Assembly: GCA_000711775.1 (NCBI GenBank) | Contig: ARYC01017525.1 | Span: forward strand, 1 to 64,000 | DNA length: 64,000 nt | Source of the DNA: Oxytricha trifallax | Taxonomy: Eukaryota > Ciliophora > Spirotrichea > Sporadotrichida > Oxytrichidae | Direction of reading: 5' to 3' | Shown here: positions 12,204 through 24,089 of the stretch, in pieces | Position numbering within the stretch: position 1 is the stretch's first letter | Layout: every line of letters begins with the position of its first letter | Made by a program: the position numbers and the translations under genes | The notes under the pieces: model-generated | Databases searched by the model: none | What the model saw: the letters and a program-made list of their open reading frames with translations, nothing else | Told to the model about the DNA's origin: nothing

Positions 12204-12431
12204 GTAAAATTTGAGTTAATTTCCAAAATATTATAAAATAATCAATACATGTACTCACACTATTCTAATATCATTTTTTTTAAAGTCTAATTAAATAGAA
12301 TCTATCTCGAAATTTTGATCATTTCGAGATAGATTCTATTTATTTTGATTAAAAAAATTGATATTAGAATAGTGTGAGTAAATGATTAATTATTACATTA
12401 TATTTTTGAAATTAACTCAAATTTTACTTAT
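12203..12431. repeat. Small foldback, arms about 110 bp
   Basis: AGTAAAATTTGAGTTAATTT at the left end is repeated in complement at 12412-12431. The inner arms (ACTCACACTATTCTAATATC; AATAGAATCTATCTCGAAAT) are almost perfect, with a 12-bp loop near 12321. No coding content. Confidence 0.85.
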
Positions 12432-12576
12432 TTTTTGCTCAGCGATGATATTTTGTTTAAAAATTTGAGAGGATTAATGGGAATTTGCTCTCTAAGACAG
12501 TGACTAGAAGTAAGGTTCATGATTGAAAGCATGGAGAATGATCTCATTTCCGTTTATCTGCTCAACACAGCACATT

Positions 12577-13400
12577 CAAAACCCCAAAACCCCTTAGTGA
12601 AGTTTATAAGTACTTTAATTTTTAGGGTCTTATTGGGGTTAGTAGAGACAAAATGCAGGTTTTATGTGAATTTAATGAATATTTAATGAATTTTATGTGA
12701 TTTAATTCAAACAAATTTTATCTGCTTGTCTTTTTTGTATCTCTTGAATCTTCCTCTCTCTAGTGGCTCAAGTATGTCATCTAATGTTTAGCGATGATAG
12801 TTAGGAGCTCTCACGAATAAAATCTCTACTATGCTTCTAATTTCCTTGCAGATAAATTCTTACTTTATATGTTTCTGTGCCAAACATATTGATTATTTTT
12901 CATGTTTAGTACCAAAGTAAGACATACTTTCCATATCACTTTCTAATATTATTGCAGCTACTGCCCAAACATCCCATTAAACAGATCAATTTTTCCACTT
13001 TTCTCTTATTGGGAAATATCCGTGAGTCCCAAGTACCTATGCTAAAGTAACGATTTCCTAACTTAATGATCTATTGAAATCAATTAAAACTACTTCTATA
13101 GGACAAAGACAAAGATTTAATATTACATTTTCAGGCTTCAAATCTCTATGAACTTAACCAAGTTCATGCAACTCCTTTACACCCTTTATCATATCTGAAA
13201 GTATATCGTTTAAATCATTGGGGTATCGATTATGTTAGAGATAGTCTCTTTTAGAGTCATTTCGAATTTCTTTAACCTTAGTGCTATGAAACCGTAGCTA
13301 CAAATTGGCCTAATTTCTCTACTAACTCCAATAAGACCACAACTATAACCCTTACAAATCAAAGCACTTATAAACCTCACTAAAGGGTTTTGGGGTTTTG
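12577..13400. mobile_element. Internally deleted TBE (telomere-bearing element), 824 bp
   Basis: The left end is CAAAACCCCAAAACCCC (12577-12593); the right end is its complement (13384-13400). Both are flanked by ATT (12574-12576, 13401-13403), the A-N-T target duplication known for TBEs. The terminal inverted repeats run about 75-90 bp with small differences, so this copy is older than the TBE at 49.5 kb. It keeps only part of the third TBE gene (kinase domain); transposase and ORF2 are gone, so it could move only in trans. Confidence 0.95.
12690..13310 (-). pseudogene. TBE ORF3 remnant, protein-kinase domain
   Basis: On the minus strand this reads VKELHELGQVHRDLKPENVI, VVLIDFNRSL, GTHGYFPIREKW and WDVWAVAAIILESD, matching block for block the kinase domain of the complete TBE (EELYTLGYVHRDLKPENIML, VVIIDFNRSQ, GTPGYFPEREDW, WDIWALAAIICECD). 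Both have DFN where most kinases have DFG. One TGA interrupts it just before the WDVW block, and the N-terminal zinc finger part is missing. Confidence 0.85.
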
Positions 13401-13499
13401 ATTGATAACAGTTTGCATTACTTAAAATTAATGTTAAATTTTATAAAAACTTAAACTTAATATTTTGCTAGCCTTAAATTAACATAAAATGATTAAGTT

Positions 13500-14310
13500 G
13501 GTTGTTAAACACGGGGCCTATAAAGAGGGTTGCCTCCCTCAATGATAATCCCAGCTTAATGCAACGAAATAAATAAGATCATGAAGTCGGGCAACTCATC
13601 TAGTTGTTCTATGAGCTAATTGATTTCTTTCCTCGCTCTTTTGTCTTGCTCAAAGTATTTTTTACTCTTATTCAAGAGTCGCTCCTTCCCTTTGACTTCT
13701 TCAATTTCCTTTCCTCGATGATGTTTATTTCAGAAGATAAGCAGAACGATCTCTTTGCTCTAAAGTTAATTAAAAAAACAGTTCTTACAGCTGAATTAAA
13801 GCGAGTTGTTTAGGGGTTGATTGAATTCAGGACTTATTTTTACCTAAAAATTTTAGCTCATATTCATTTTAACTAATCTATTGTTTTGCTGAATTAACCA
13901 TTTAACTTATCCAATTCCTATCAATCGCCATGAGAACATCGCATATCCACCTTTTGTTCAAGAGTATCCAGTCACATTGATCAGGCAAGAATTATAGCAT
14001 GTTTGCCGGTGCTTTGCAAATTTTATAAAATCGTCTTCGATGAGTTCCTCAATTTAAGGTTCTGCAGTCACAATCCCCTCTGTCCTCTTAATATACTTTG
14101 AGCAGCTAAGTGAAAATTTCTTACATTTCTTTCTGTATTAGTAATGTTCTTTAAGAAATAAACATTTGTGCAAGTAAGTTTATGAAGATATGCGTGATAA
14201 TCCTATATTATAAAATCGTAAAGCTCTTTTTACTACCAACCTTTTACCGAATTTTATGTATTTACTAAAGCCATGTTCATTCTGAGATCAGTCTGTGTCT
14301 TTTAACTATT
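13500..14310 (-). pseudogene. TBE ORF2-like gene, element A2
   Basis: Minus-strand pieces align with the copy at 4.9-5.8 kb: CTNVYFLKN (A1 CTNVYFFRS), VTAEPQIEELIEDDFIKFAK (A1 VAAVPQREGLTSDDFLEYAQ), FLPDQCDWILLNKRWICDVL (A1 YLPDQWAWLHLDKKWIVGIL), then the coiled-coil tail NKSKKYFEQDKRARKEINQL. At least two frame changes separate these blocks. The gene is divergent from the transposase starting near 14.37 kb, the same arrangement as in element A1, so the pair is inherited as a unit. The deleted TBE adjoins its 3' end. Confidence 0.65.
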
Positions 14311-14369
14311 AAATGTTTACTATATATTAATTATTGAATAGCAATAAATACTAATTAAAAAGGGCTGTC

Positions 14370-15960
14370 TCACTAAAAAGAATAATCCTTTTTGGTAAAA
14401 AACATTTCTCCATAGAGAATTCCTGTTCTGTAATCAACAAAAATGTTATTGCAAAATTGAAAAAGTTAAAGTTTTAAAAAATCAAATAACAAATTATCCT
14501 TAAAGGCCTCCTAGAGATACAAGTAATGAAGATGGCTTTGTTTCATACTCAAGCAGTAGTTATGAAGAGGAAGTATTAGAAATGAAGAAACTTCAAAAAT
14601 ATTCGACTTCAAATATTAGGGTTAGCTTAACCACAACTAATCAAAGTGTTTTCTCTAAACGATTAAGACTTAACTCAATTAGAGAAGAGAGTCAAACGTA
14701 AATATTCATGCAAAGAGGCAGAATACTTTCTTTAAGATCCCACGAAAAATATAGAAATGCAATCTGCAGTAGAGTCATAGTCGCCATTAGGCTTGACTAG
14801 ATTGGAAATGTTGGATAGTATATTAAGAACTATGAAGCTAATAAAGCGAAGGAAATAAATAAGCATAGGAGAGGATCTGTTATGCATTCAACTGATTCTA
14901 CAATTAAGTTTACACTCCGAAGAGTTTTTAGATTAAATCAGACTGCATGGCCAGTATTTAGCATTAGTTTGTAATACCCCTTTTTGAAGAATCATGTCTA
15001 TAAATCGCATGATCTTTAATAATGTGAAGGGACCACTTGAAGAAGAAGATACTAAAGTAAAGTAGTAGTTAAAGATTCAAGTCCAAAGTTTAAGAAGTTT
15101 AATCATGAGGTTAATAGCTTAATAGATTAAAGAATCTAGCAAAGTGAAGAGTATGCAAATTGTAGCTCACCTCAATAACAAATAAACTTAGACTAAAACT
15201 TAAAAATATCTGTATCGAGTATAAAAGAAGCATTTAATTAAAGAAAGTGAGAGACTTGTTTATTTAAAACAGTATTACCTAAGCCCTAGAATAAACCGAA
15301 AAATCTAAGCTATAAAGAAGATAGTAGACAGCATATTATTATCTCCAAAATCTTTCACAATATAATACTATTATCAACATCATCGAGAGTTAGATTAGGT
15401 TTAGCTAAAATTGAAATAAAATGTGGTCAAAAAGTAAAAGTTAACTCATAAAGCATCCTCTCTCAGGTTAAGTGATATTAGTATAATGTTGGTTTAAGCA
15501 GTAAAAATCTAGCATACTTTACAATTATTTCTTGCAATAATACGAGTAAAACTGTACTTTACTTCTTTTTAAGCCTTGTTTAAGAATTGCAGTTTGACTG
15601 ATCCTAATGGGCGCTCAAGTTATGCAATTATGCTTGACAAAGCTAAAGCCTCTTATCACAGAAGTAAATATTTATTGCAAAAACTTACGGATCTTGAAAT
15701 ACCTTTTATGTTTTAGGGCTGTTACTTTCATCTTGCTCCAGTTGAAAAACTATTTACACTGATAAAAAAGAAAAATTTAATTCTAAGATAAAACTAATTA
15801 AATCGTAAATAGCGTCAAATTTAACCAGGTAAAATAAAAAAGCTATAGATAAAAAAGAACTTATCCTTGAAATTTGCAAAAATATTCATAATGTTGATGT
15901 TGATTGGGCTTCTTCTTGCTTATAGATGTTAAATACAGGATTTGGACGGCATATCTTCAA
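14370..15960 (+). pseudogene. IS630/Tc1-like DDE transposase, element A2
   Basis: The best-preserved part is near the end: SSYAIMLDKAKASYHRSKYL followed by LEIPFMFQGCYFHLAPVEKL, FTLIKKK. This is the second catalytic Asp (usually LDN-xxxH-S) and the third-residue block with E in PVEK. Upstream, FTIISCNNTSKTVLYFFLSL matches FFQIIKGNNSKTFYYFLLEL of element A1. The N-terminal third (14.4-14.9 kb) is Ser/Lys-rich and open for long stretches. The first Asp block was not found cleanly and several frame changes are present, so the copy is broken. The Asn usual after the second Asp is replaced by Lys. Confidence 0.65.
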
Positions 15961-16209
15961 ATGACTTGTCAAAAATTGATTTCAAATATTCCGGAATGCT
16001 AATTATTGAAGAGGAACGGCACCAGTATCAAGTCTACTTTTGGAGAGGAAGGACATCCAATCATTATTCAACTAATTACCATAGATTTTTAACTCAATTC
16101 TTTCAAGTATAACTAGCAAAATATTACGGGTAGATGACGGCCTCTATTTAAATAACAAACCGTAACTAATGAATTATATATAAATGAAAATAGCAGTTCA
16201 AGCATCATA

Positions 16210-17221
16210 GACCAAACTTTGGAAATTAGAGTAAATAGTTAATTAGGTCAAATTTGTTTAGAATTTTGAATTTAAATATTCAGAAAAATGTATGAACCAA
16301 GTTGTAAAATGTAGTTTATAATATTATTTAATATTAATAAAATTTAAGATTCTTTAATCATACAGTGAGATTGGAGAGGATTAGGCCCAATATTTTTAAC
16401 TGTTGATGGTGGTTTGGTTAGTGTTGTCAGCATCCTCGTGGTCTGATATTATGTTGAGGAGGAATAGTTTGGCCTAGTGTGTGTAGTTGTTAGGCTATAA
16501 TTTTTTTTTGATTTGATTTATCTAAATCCGAAGCAGCTCGCGAAATTTTATTTTTTGTGAGCTGATCAATTAACCAATTTTTGCTCTTATTCCTTATTTG
16601 TTTTATGTTTTAATCCATGCATATTAAAAAACTGCATGACTTTTATATAAAAACGTAATAATATTTTTTAACAAATCAACTTATATTATTTTATAACAAT
16701 AATATAAAACTTAAAAGGTTGTTACTTTTTTTAGTATAAACAAGAAGTTTAAAAAATATTATTACGTTTTTATATAAAAGTCATGCAGTTTTTTAATATG
16801 CATAAGTTAAAACATAAAACAAAAAAGGAATAAGAGCAAAAATTAGTTAATGGATCAGCTTAAATAAAATAAAATTTCACGAGCTGCTTTGGATTTAGAT
16901 AAATCAACATCAAAATAAAATTATAGCCTAACACCTACACACACTAGGCCAAACTATTCCTCCTCAACATAATCTCAGACCACGAAGATTCTGACAACAC
17001 TAACCAAACCACCATCAACAGTTAGAAATATTGGGCCTAATCCTCTCCAACCTCACTGTATGATTAAAGAATCTTAAATTTTATTAATTTAAAATAATAT
17101 TATAAACTACATTTTACAACTTGGTTCATACATATTTCTGAATATTTAAATTCAAAATTCTAAACAAATTCGACCTAATTGACTAATAACTATAATTTCC
17201 AAAGTTTGGTCAACACTTTTT
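16210..17221. repeat. Large foldback, about 1 kb, arms about 490 bp
   Basis: GACCAAACTTTGGAAATTA at the left edge recurs as its complement ending at 17221. The arms agree over nearly 490 bp (for example GGAGAGGATTAGGCCCAATA, GTTGAGGAGGAATAGTTTGG and their complements). Single-base differences and small gaps give roughly 90-95% identity by eye. The middle is AT-rich. No gene was found and no clear target duplication. It sits between transposase A2 and the second MT-A70 gene. Confidence 0.92.
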
Positions 17222-17360
17222 ACTTTGTTTACTGATATTGTTGTAGTTTGCTATTAAAAAAAGAGAGTTTCCAAATTTATTGAGAATATTTTACTATGAA
17301 TTATTCTTAAGTTATTAATAAAACATTTGAAAATCAAACTTTCCCATAACCCTTAATTTG

Positions 17361-17543
17361 ATGAAAAATTTTGAAGATAAAATGCGATTGATTAATCATC
17401 CAAGGAACACCCAAAGATACCAATAAAAAATAGCTTATGACGAGATCATACTTAAAGAAGTTAGATTTTCAAATAAAAGTTATAGATAGCGAAAAGCTGA
17501 TAAAGAGAGCAATATCCTAAAAAATAGCAGATGCTGTAAGTGA
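17361..17543 (+). CDS. Short unrecognised frame, 60 codons
   Basis: The ATG at 17361 opens a frame (MKNFEDKMRLINHPRNTQRY) that ends NSRCCK at TGA 17541-17543. It is basic and hydrophilic with a terminal Cys pair. Because only TGA stops translation, frames of this size arise by chance, so it is a weak call. Confidence 0.25.
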
Positions 17544-18700
17544 CTTTATTCTTTATAAAAAGTATAATGTCGATAAACTTTATCGAAAAAATGATATAAA
17601 AATAGTAACAATATGTCAGCTTAGGACTCGCTGAAATATTGATAATTTATAAAAAACATAAATATTAACTATAAATTTTTTTATTTTACATTTATTTAAA
17701 ATAGTTTATTATTTCATCATCTCTTGTCAGCTTAGGCCTAAGCTGACTAAATTAATATAAATTTTTGGGTAATATTAAAAGAAACAGGGCTTTATTTAAA
17801 TTTGAATTTATTTTTATAAATTAATTTACTTACAAGTTTATAAGAGATTAGATATGCAATAAAGTAAGTCTTAAGCTTACAAATAATAGTCTAATGCCCT
17901 TTTTATAAATAAATTTTATACTTCCTTAAATTTCTCTTTCTTTAGTCAATTAAGTACTTTGGTTTTTTGTTGAGAAATATAAAATTAAATACTTAGATAA
18001 AAACTAATAAAATTCAACAAGAGACAATAGCTCTTTTACAACTCTTAAATTAAAATTGCTATGTATTATTATTTCCTCTCATATTTAGCCTCTCAAAGTA
18101 ACAAATGATCAATATATTTATATTTTTAATAATAGACAAAATTAGTTATATTTAAATAGAAAAATAATTACATTTTCAAGACTAATAAATTTAAAAAAAA
18201 CACATTAGTAAAATTTCTTTAATAAAAAAATATGCCACTCTTATTCCAAATATATTAGAAGATTTAGTTTATTATATTTAACATTAATTAAAATAACCTT
18301 ATATTGCAACTATTTAACAGGTTTATTATTAGCAAATCTTTTTAATAAATATACACTTTACTTTACCAGCTTTTAAATACCAAATCAAATTCTCAATTCA
18401 TATAATAATATTTGTACTTTTAAAACATTAGCTTTTCAATTTTAAAACTTTATTGCCAAAAGAAAGAATGAACTCAAACATTGCTAAGCTAGAAATAGAT
18501 TCTCAAAACTATAAGCTTACATTTTGCCATAAGAAAATGTTCATGTGCCTCTACTATTTCTAAGAAAAGAACTAATCAAACGATATTTGCAACAGAAACA
18601 TCAAAACTCACATTTTAGGCTGCATAAGACAATACTTAATTCAAAGAACATTTTAGTCGGATTTAGTGTGGATTTAAACATGTGGATATATACAGAGACG
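17544..18700. other. AT-rich spacer
   Basis: About 80% A+T, no gene recognised. The last 250 bp hold short open pieces that may be upstream parts of the MT-A70 gene. Confidence 0.5.
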
Positions 18701-18701
18701 T

Positions 18702-20903
18702 TGAAGAGTTGCCCTTCAAATTCAAAGATAAAGAAAAAGGATTTTTGATAAAAAGCTTAAGAAATAAGCAGAGAAGATACCATAGTTATCCTTTGAAGAT
18801 GAATTATAATCTTAAACGCAATACCCAGATGATGCAAGGATGAACGATGATATCAAATAACTTCTTAATTATAAAGACACCCCTGTGACAGTTTAAGATT
18901 TGATGGAGCAGAGTACTTATGACTCAAATAACAATAACATTTTGGACGAGGCATGTTTCAACAAAATCAGCAAATCCGAATTCAAAATTATATTACAAGC
19001 AAATCATAAATACCAAACAAATGATTAGTTCATTTATGATCGGGGACAATAAAGAGAAAAAGGGCTTTAAAAATATCAGCTCAAAAAAGAAATTGGAAAA
19101 ATTGGGTTTACTTCAGACAATATTTCGGCTAAAATTGAGGAAATAAGATAAAAATACTTGACTGATATTGCAACTTCACAGTATATAATGCATAAGTTTC
19201 AGCAAGAGGTTTACATATACCTGCTTAATTAACTAGACTATTTCTTTGATGAGTTTGAAAACAATGAGTCCATTGATTGTCATAAATTGGAATAAATTTT
19301 AGGAATTAATAAGTCTATAAATCTAGAAGAGATCAAAATGTAAAAATAAGCTGAAGATACGCACTGTGATCATGTTTACAATTAATTTGAAAGGGCAATT
19401 TAAATATAGCAAGAACTTTAAAACTTAGAGAGCAGTAAATATATTGAAACACCGCCAATAAAAATTAATGCTGATGACTGCCAGAATAATGTCTTAAAAA
19501 TAATAGGAGAGTACCAAAAGATGCTCAGAGTTTGTTCATTTAGAGCATTAGAATTAGATTTTCCTTGGGGGATTAATTTTAAAACTCAAAACAATAAAAT
19601 CTTTTTAAAATATAATATGTTTACAATTCAAGACTTGTATAATTTAGAGATAGAACAGCTTAAAGACAATGGCTATCTCTTCATGCGGATTGTTGCTCAA
19701 AAATTCCAAGAGAATAGCATTTATGATATGCAAGGGTTAAAAGTATGATTAATTATTTTTTTTATAGGATTGTTGACTCAAAAGCATTGATGAATCACAA
19801 AAAGAATAGCAAAGATGAATTTAAGAAAATACAAGGCTATTATTTAAGACACAATAAGAAATCGTGTCTAGTTTGATTAAAAGGGTCCCCACTACTAGAG
19901 GCTAAGTCATTTACAGCATAGGATTTTATGTTATGAGAACCTAAAGAGAATTCAAATAAGCCAAATTAAATAAGACCAATTAAGGTCAAGATTTTGTATT
20001 GATAAGAAGATAAAAAAATTAATTAAAATACATTTATTAATCATTTGTTTTATAAGTCTTTTAAGAATGCTTTTTTTCTTCTTCATCTTCATCATCATAC
20101 TCATTATTGTTCTACTTTACTTCTGCTGATTTCTAGCAAGATATTTCACACTCATTCTTACTGTCAGTAGCTTGAACTTTTGCTGTTTTTTGTGTTTTTT
20201 TGCTGTAAACTTGGCCACTTCTCGATTTTAGACTGCTTTATCAGAGATGCTGCCTGGAACCTGTACTCCATTTTATTCACAAAAATTTAATAAAATTAGA
20301 GATGTTTAATAAATTAATATTAACTCAGTCTTAATTAAAAAAAAAACATGCCTAAAATTAATTAAGACATCCCAATTAAGAATTCTTATTAAATTAAAAC
20401 TATTAGTAGAAAGTTAAATCTCTGATCATTAAAACTTTGAAAGTTTTAATTAGTTAATTTTAATTTTATTAAGCATCTCTAATTTCATTTAATATCTTTG
20501 AATAAAATGGGGTTCAGGTTCCAGGCAGCATCTCTGATAAAGCAGTCTAAAATCGAGAAGTGGCCAAGTTTACAGCAAAAAAACACAAAAAACAGCAAAA
20601 GTTCAAGCTACTGACAGTAAGAATGAGTGTGAAATATCTTGCTAGAAATCAGCAGAAGTAAAGTAGAACAATAATGAGTATGATGATGAAGATGAAGAAG
20701 AAAAAAAGCATTCTTAAAAGACTTATAAAACAAATGATTAATAAATGTATTTTAATTAATTTTTTTATCTTCTTATCAATACAAAATCTTGACCTTATTA
20801 GACTTTAATACCTGGAGTTTATTATTGTGGGTTGTTTAGCAGAGATTAGAATGCATGTTCAGAGTTTGTTTCGGTTGGCCGTGAATTATAAATAGAAGTT
20901 TGA
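18702..20903 (+). pseudogene. MT-A70 family adenine methyltransferase-like gene, copy B, split by a foldback
   Basis: One frame is open from about 18702 to 19742 (about 345 codons, many UAR Gln); a possible ATG lies at 18840. The N-terminal part is helical (SEFKIILQANHKYQ, MHKFQQEVYIYLLNQLDYFF). The methyltransferase domain begins ALELDFPWGINF, where DFPW stands for the catalytic DPPW, then YNLEIEQLKDNGYLFMRIV. A roughly 25-nt AT-rich interruption at 19743-19767 (GT...AG, though the frame is off by one across it) precedes KALMNHKKNSK, QGYYLRHNKKSCLV (family H-KE-CLVG) and EPKENSNKPNQIRP (family REtS-KP). Two TGAs fall in this second part. After the foldback the domain resumes as PGVYYCGLFSRDQNACSEFV and SVGREL, ending at TGA 20901-20903. 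The altered catalytic motif suggests an inactive or partner-type protein. Confidence 0.75.
19981..20797. repeat. Foldback inside MT-A70 copy B, arms about 350 bp
   Basis: TAAGGTCAAGATTTTGTATT at 19981 is repeated in complement ending at 20797. The arms are almost identical (TTCCAGGCAGCATCTCTGAT and GCAGAAGTAAAGTAGAACAA appear in complement in the other arm). The right arm read forward has an open, acidic-ended frame (EYDDEDEEEKKHS), so the arms may have been captured from a gene. It interrupts the methyltransferase domain between NQIRP and PGVYY. Confidence 0.9.
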
Positions 20904-22180
20904 TTATTGCCATATTTCTTAATAAAAATTTACTTAGGCTAAAAAGATTTTACCTTAAGTATTTATAAGTACATTTAACCATATGTATTTATTTATCTAT
21001 CTATATATTTATCAATCTAATTATAAATACAAATTTATAATATATAAAGTAATCAAAATTTAATCTACTTCTAAGCTGATAATAATAAATATTTAAGAAT
21101 ATAAAGAAAGTTATCTCTAATAAAAATAAATTATTTCATTTCATGCAGCATCACTTTTAACTTTGTAAATCTTTTTTTAACAAACAAGTTTTAAAGTCAT
21201 AAGTTTGGGATTTGTCTCTGGAAGCTGTATAGATTTTGAAAAAAGTGTATTTTTTCATGTAAATTATAGTAGAATGATTGATATCGCTTAAAGGTTTAAT
21301 AAGATTGTAAGAATCTAGGCCAAATAAGTGAAAATTATGTTCTTAAGCTTTTATGTATTTTATAATAGCAATGAGATACCTTGGTTATTTTGTTGTTATT
21401 ATTATTACATTTTTTATATTTACCATTTTGTTGTCGTACTTCAATATTATATTTCTTATATTTCAAGATGTTTTCAAGGGATGCCTTAATCCTTTATATT
21501 TAGTAAATTGTTTTATCTATTTGATTTAGATAATCCTTATTTTTACATATTCAATCATCTTAGACTTCATTGAGTTAATTATTGATTTTTTCATTATTTA
21601 TAGATTTTTAATAATTTGATTTCCATTCTAATTATTAGCTTAGTTTCTATTATTAATTTGTAACTTTAATTTATTTAATAATTCTAATTTTTGTATTAAT
21701 TTTCCGTATTATATCACTTGATTATAAATACAGATATATATATATATATTTTCTAATATTTTCCTTATCCAATTATTATTACGCAATAAATTATTACTTT
21801 TAAATTTATACGTTTTATTCGTTTTTAATTTAGCTAACACCAATTTATTTTTTTAATAATTACTCCTATAATATTTATATTGTTATTTTTTATATATTAT
21901 TATTGAATATAAATTTGAGTAATTTGTATTTTTAAAGGCTAAATTATCTGCATAATCTTAAATAAATTTACTTAATTAAAAATTATCAATTAAATTTGAA
22001 TCACTTAATTAAATTATAACTAAACTCTCTGATCAGACATATTTAGTCTGTTTTTTTTTGAATTTGAAGAAATATATAAATTAATTAACATTATAAATAC
22101 AATTTACTTTGACAAGAATTGGATTCATTCAGAGGATGAATGGTTCCACTATCATATGATTTGATGGCTGTAACATGCAG
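20904..22180. other. AT-rich stretch without recognised genes
   Basis: Mostly over 80% A+T, with many short TTATTT/TATATA runs (for example about 21735-21750). Nothing protein-like was found on either strand. Confidence 0.5.
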
Positions 22181-22480
22181 TTATTTTCATAAAGTCAATT
22201 TTCTTAGCACTTAAAACTGTCGTTTCTGTTTTCTTTGCTTTAGGCCACGCCATATTCATACTCTGGTATTTTCTTGACTTTAAGATTTTACAAATATCGC
22301 ACTTTAAACAAGTTAAGTATAATTTCACCTCACTTCAATTACTTATGAGTTGCCAAATGAAATTATAAACAACTCTGATCAATCTCACTTTCAAGGACAA
22401 ATATTCATTTGTAGCACTATTGAATGACTTCCGCTCTATAGGCATTATCTTAGTCGTAAAGCACCGCTATTTTTATTAGA
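22180..22480 (+). CDS. Possible membrane-protein fragment
   Basis: A frame open for about 100 codons includes a strongly hydrophobic stretch (LALKTVVSVFFALGHAIFIL, then WYFLDF) that would span a membrane once. KDKYSFVALLNDFRSIGIIL follows. Not recognised as a known family. It could be a macronuclear-destined segment of a host gene or chance; there is no start or stop that ties it to a gene. Confidence 0.3.
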
Positions 22481-22599
22481 GTTTTATAAAAAAAAAATTA
22501 CAACAAAGATTGTTTGCAAATTGTTTTGAATTGGAAAACGCTTGAGACTATCTTAAGTTTCATCAATATAAATTCTTTATGAGGCTCAATTAAATTTGT

Positions 22600-22900
22600 A
22601 TGCTAATGACTAAAATGCTTGAGAACATGGGCAAATGGGAAACCTTGAGGTCTCGGAGGATCCGTAGGTCCCGAAGATTTTACAGTATAAATATGAGAAT
22701 GAGAGTATTCTTGAGAATTGGCCTAGAGGTGAGGCGAAATGTAAATGTACACTTTTTATATCGAAACAACATAGCATATATTAAAAAGTCTCTATTCTTC
22801 AACCTTTTTTGGACTTACAATAATTGGTTCTTAGGATTATTAATTGGAATTGATTTTTCTTGGCCTATTTTACATGCAACAATCACTAAACGAAAGCCAA
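22600..22900 (+). other. GC-richer patch, coding frame ambiguous
   Basis: Between 22620 and 22745 the base composition rises and two frames look protein-like: a basic one (RSRRIRRSRRFYSIN) and one rich in UGA that would read GLGGSVGPEDFTVQI. They cannot both be real. No family recognised. It lies just upstream of the TBE-like transposase and may be part of that element. Confidence 0.3.
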
Positions 22901-22984
22901 TATAATCATTGGATAAAGAGATGTAAATAGAATACTATCCATCTCACGTCATCCTGATTTTATTTGATCTTAAGAGCGGGTCGA

Positions 22985-24035
22985 AAATAACTTTTAAAAT
23001 TTAAATTTGAGGAAAGATTACTTCAAATAACTCATTAACAACAATATCAGGATGATAAACTAATATCGGATTTTCTCAGAGTAGAGGACTTAGTTACTTT
23101 CCTCAGGTTCAGATGCCTAAATCCTAATGAAAGTTCATCAATCTACCTTAGCTACTAATTAATAAGCGATCTTACAAGAATCCCCTCCTCAATAGTGAAG
23201 GTCATATGCACCATAATTAGTTAGCAAGCAAAGGCTCAAAGTTATGAATAAAAACTAAGAAAGTTATCTCCAGACAACATTGAATATCTAACAAACTAAA
23301 GTACCTTGCAGGTCAAGCCGGAATGACATTGGGGGAGAGATGCGTGATGTTCCACAGACGGTTTCCAGAGCTTAGAATTTCACCCTCCAAGCTTTCTAGG
23401 ATTTATAAGGAAAAGGGAATTAAGAGAAAGTTTATTGGCTTGGGCAAATACATGAGCCCAGTTTAGACACTTAAAACGCAAGAGCTATTTTAAGATATAA
23501 GAAGCAAATGCTCTACATGAAGGTAGTAATCATTGACGAGATGTTTACTTATTCCACAAATCTCAAGCAAGAGTACAGCAATAGGAATATGAACAAAATT
23601 GTGAAAGACAAACAATAATTCACAAAGAGTATTGCTGTAGTTGCTGGAGTATCTCCTGACAAAGGTTTGGAACTTTACTATAATTATGAGAGGTCAGTCG
23701 ACATTGAAAAGTTTTATGACCCCTCATAGGTTTGCATGACTAGATCTAAAGAAGCAGGCTTGCTGTAGTTCTAGATAATTTAAGAGTGCATCACAGCAAA
23801 AGGATCAAGGCATTGACTTAGGAGCTCACCATCACTGTAATATTTACCCCACCTTACTCGCCTCAATATAACCCTGTAGAGAATTACTTTTTGGCGCTTA
23901 AGAACTAGTTCAAGAGGATGAAGATTGTCGGATAGGACGAGAAGTTTGATGCTAAACGAGTTTTGAGATAGCATTCGACAGTGTAGATGATGGTATTATA
24001 AGAGAAATATGCAAGAAAAAAATGAAGAAGTTTGA
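22985..24035 (+). pseudogene. IS630-superfamily DDE transposase, element B (TBE-like)
   Basis: The N-terminal helix-turn-helix region reads FLRVEDLVTFLRFRCLNPNE, then MTLGERCVMFHRRFPELRIS and SKLSRIYKEKGIKRK. The catalytic blocks are VVIIDEMFTYST (first Asp), AVVAGVSPDKGLELYYNYER, AVVLDNLRVHHSKRIKALTQ (second Asp) and FTPPYSPQYNPVENYFLALK (Glu), followed by a basic C-terminus. All three acidic residues are kept, but there are frame changes near 23320, 23510 and 23765, so the copy is broken. It converges with the ORF2-like gene at 24.9-24.1 kb, the arrangement seen in TBE. Confidence 0.85.
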
Positions 24036-24089
24036 TTTATAAAGTTAATTTAAATTAACTTCATAAAAGCTCATATCTTAAATCTCATT

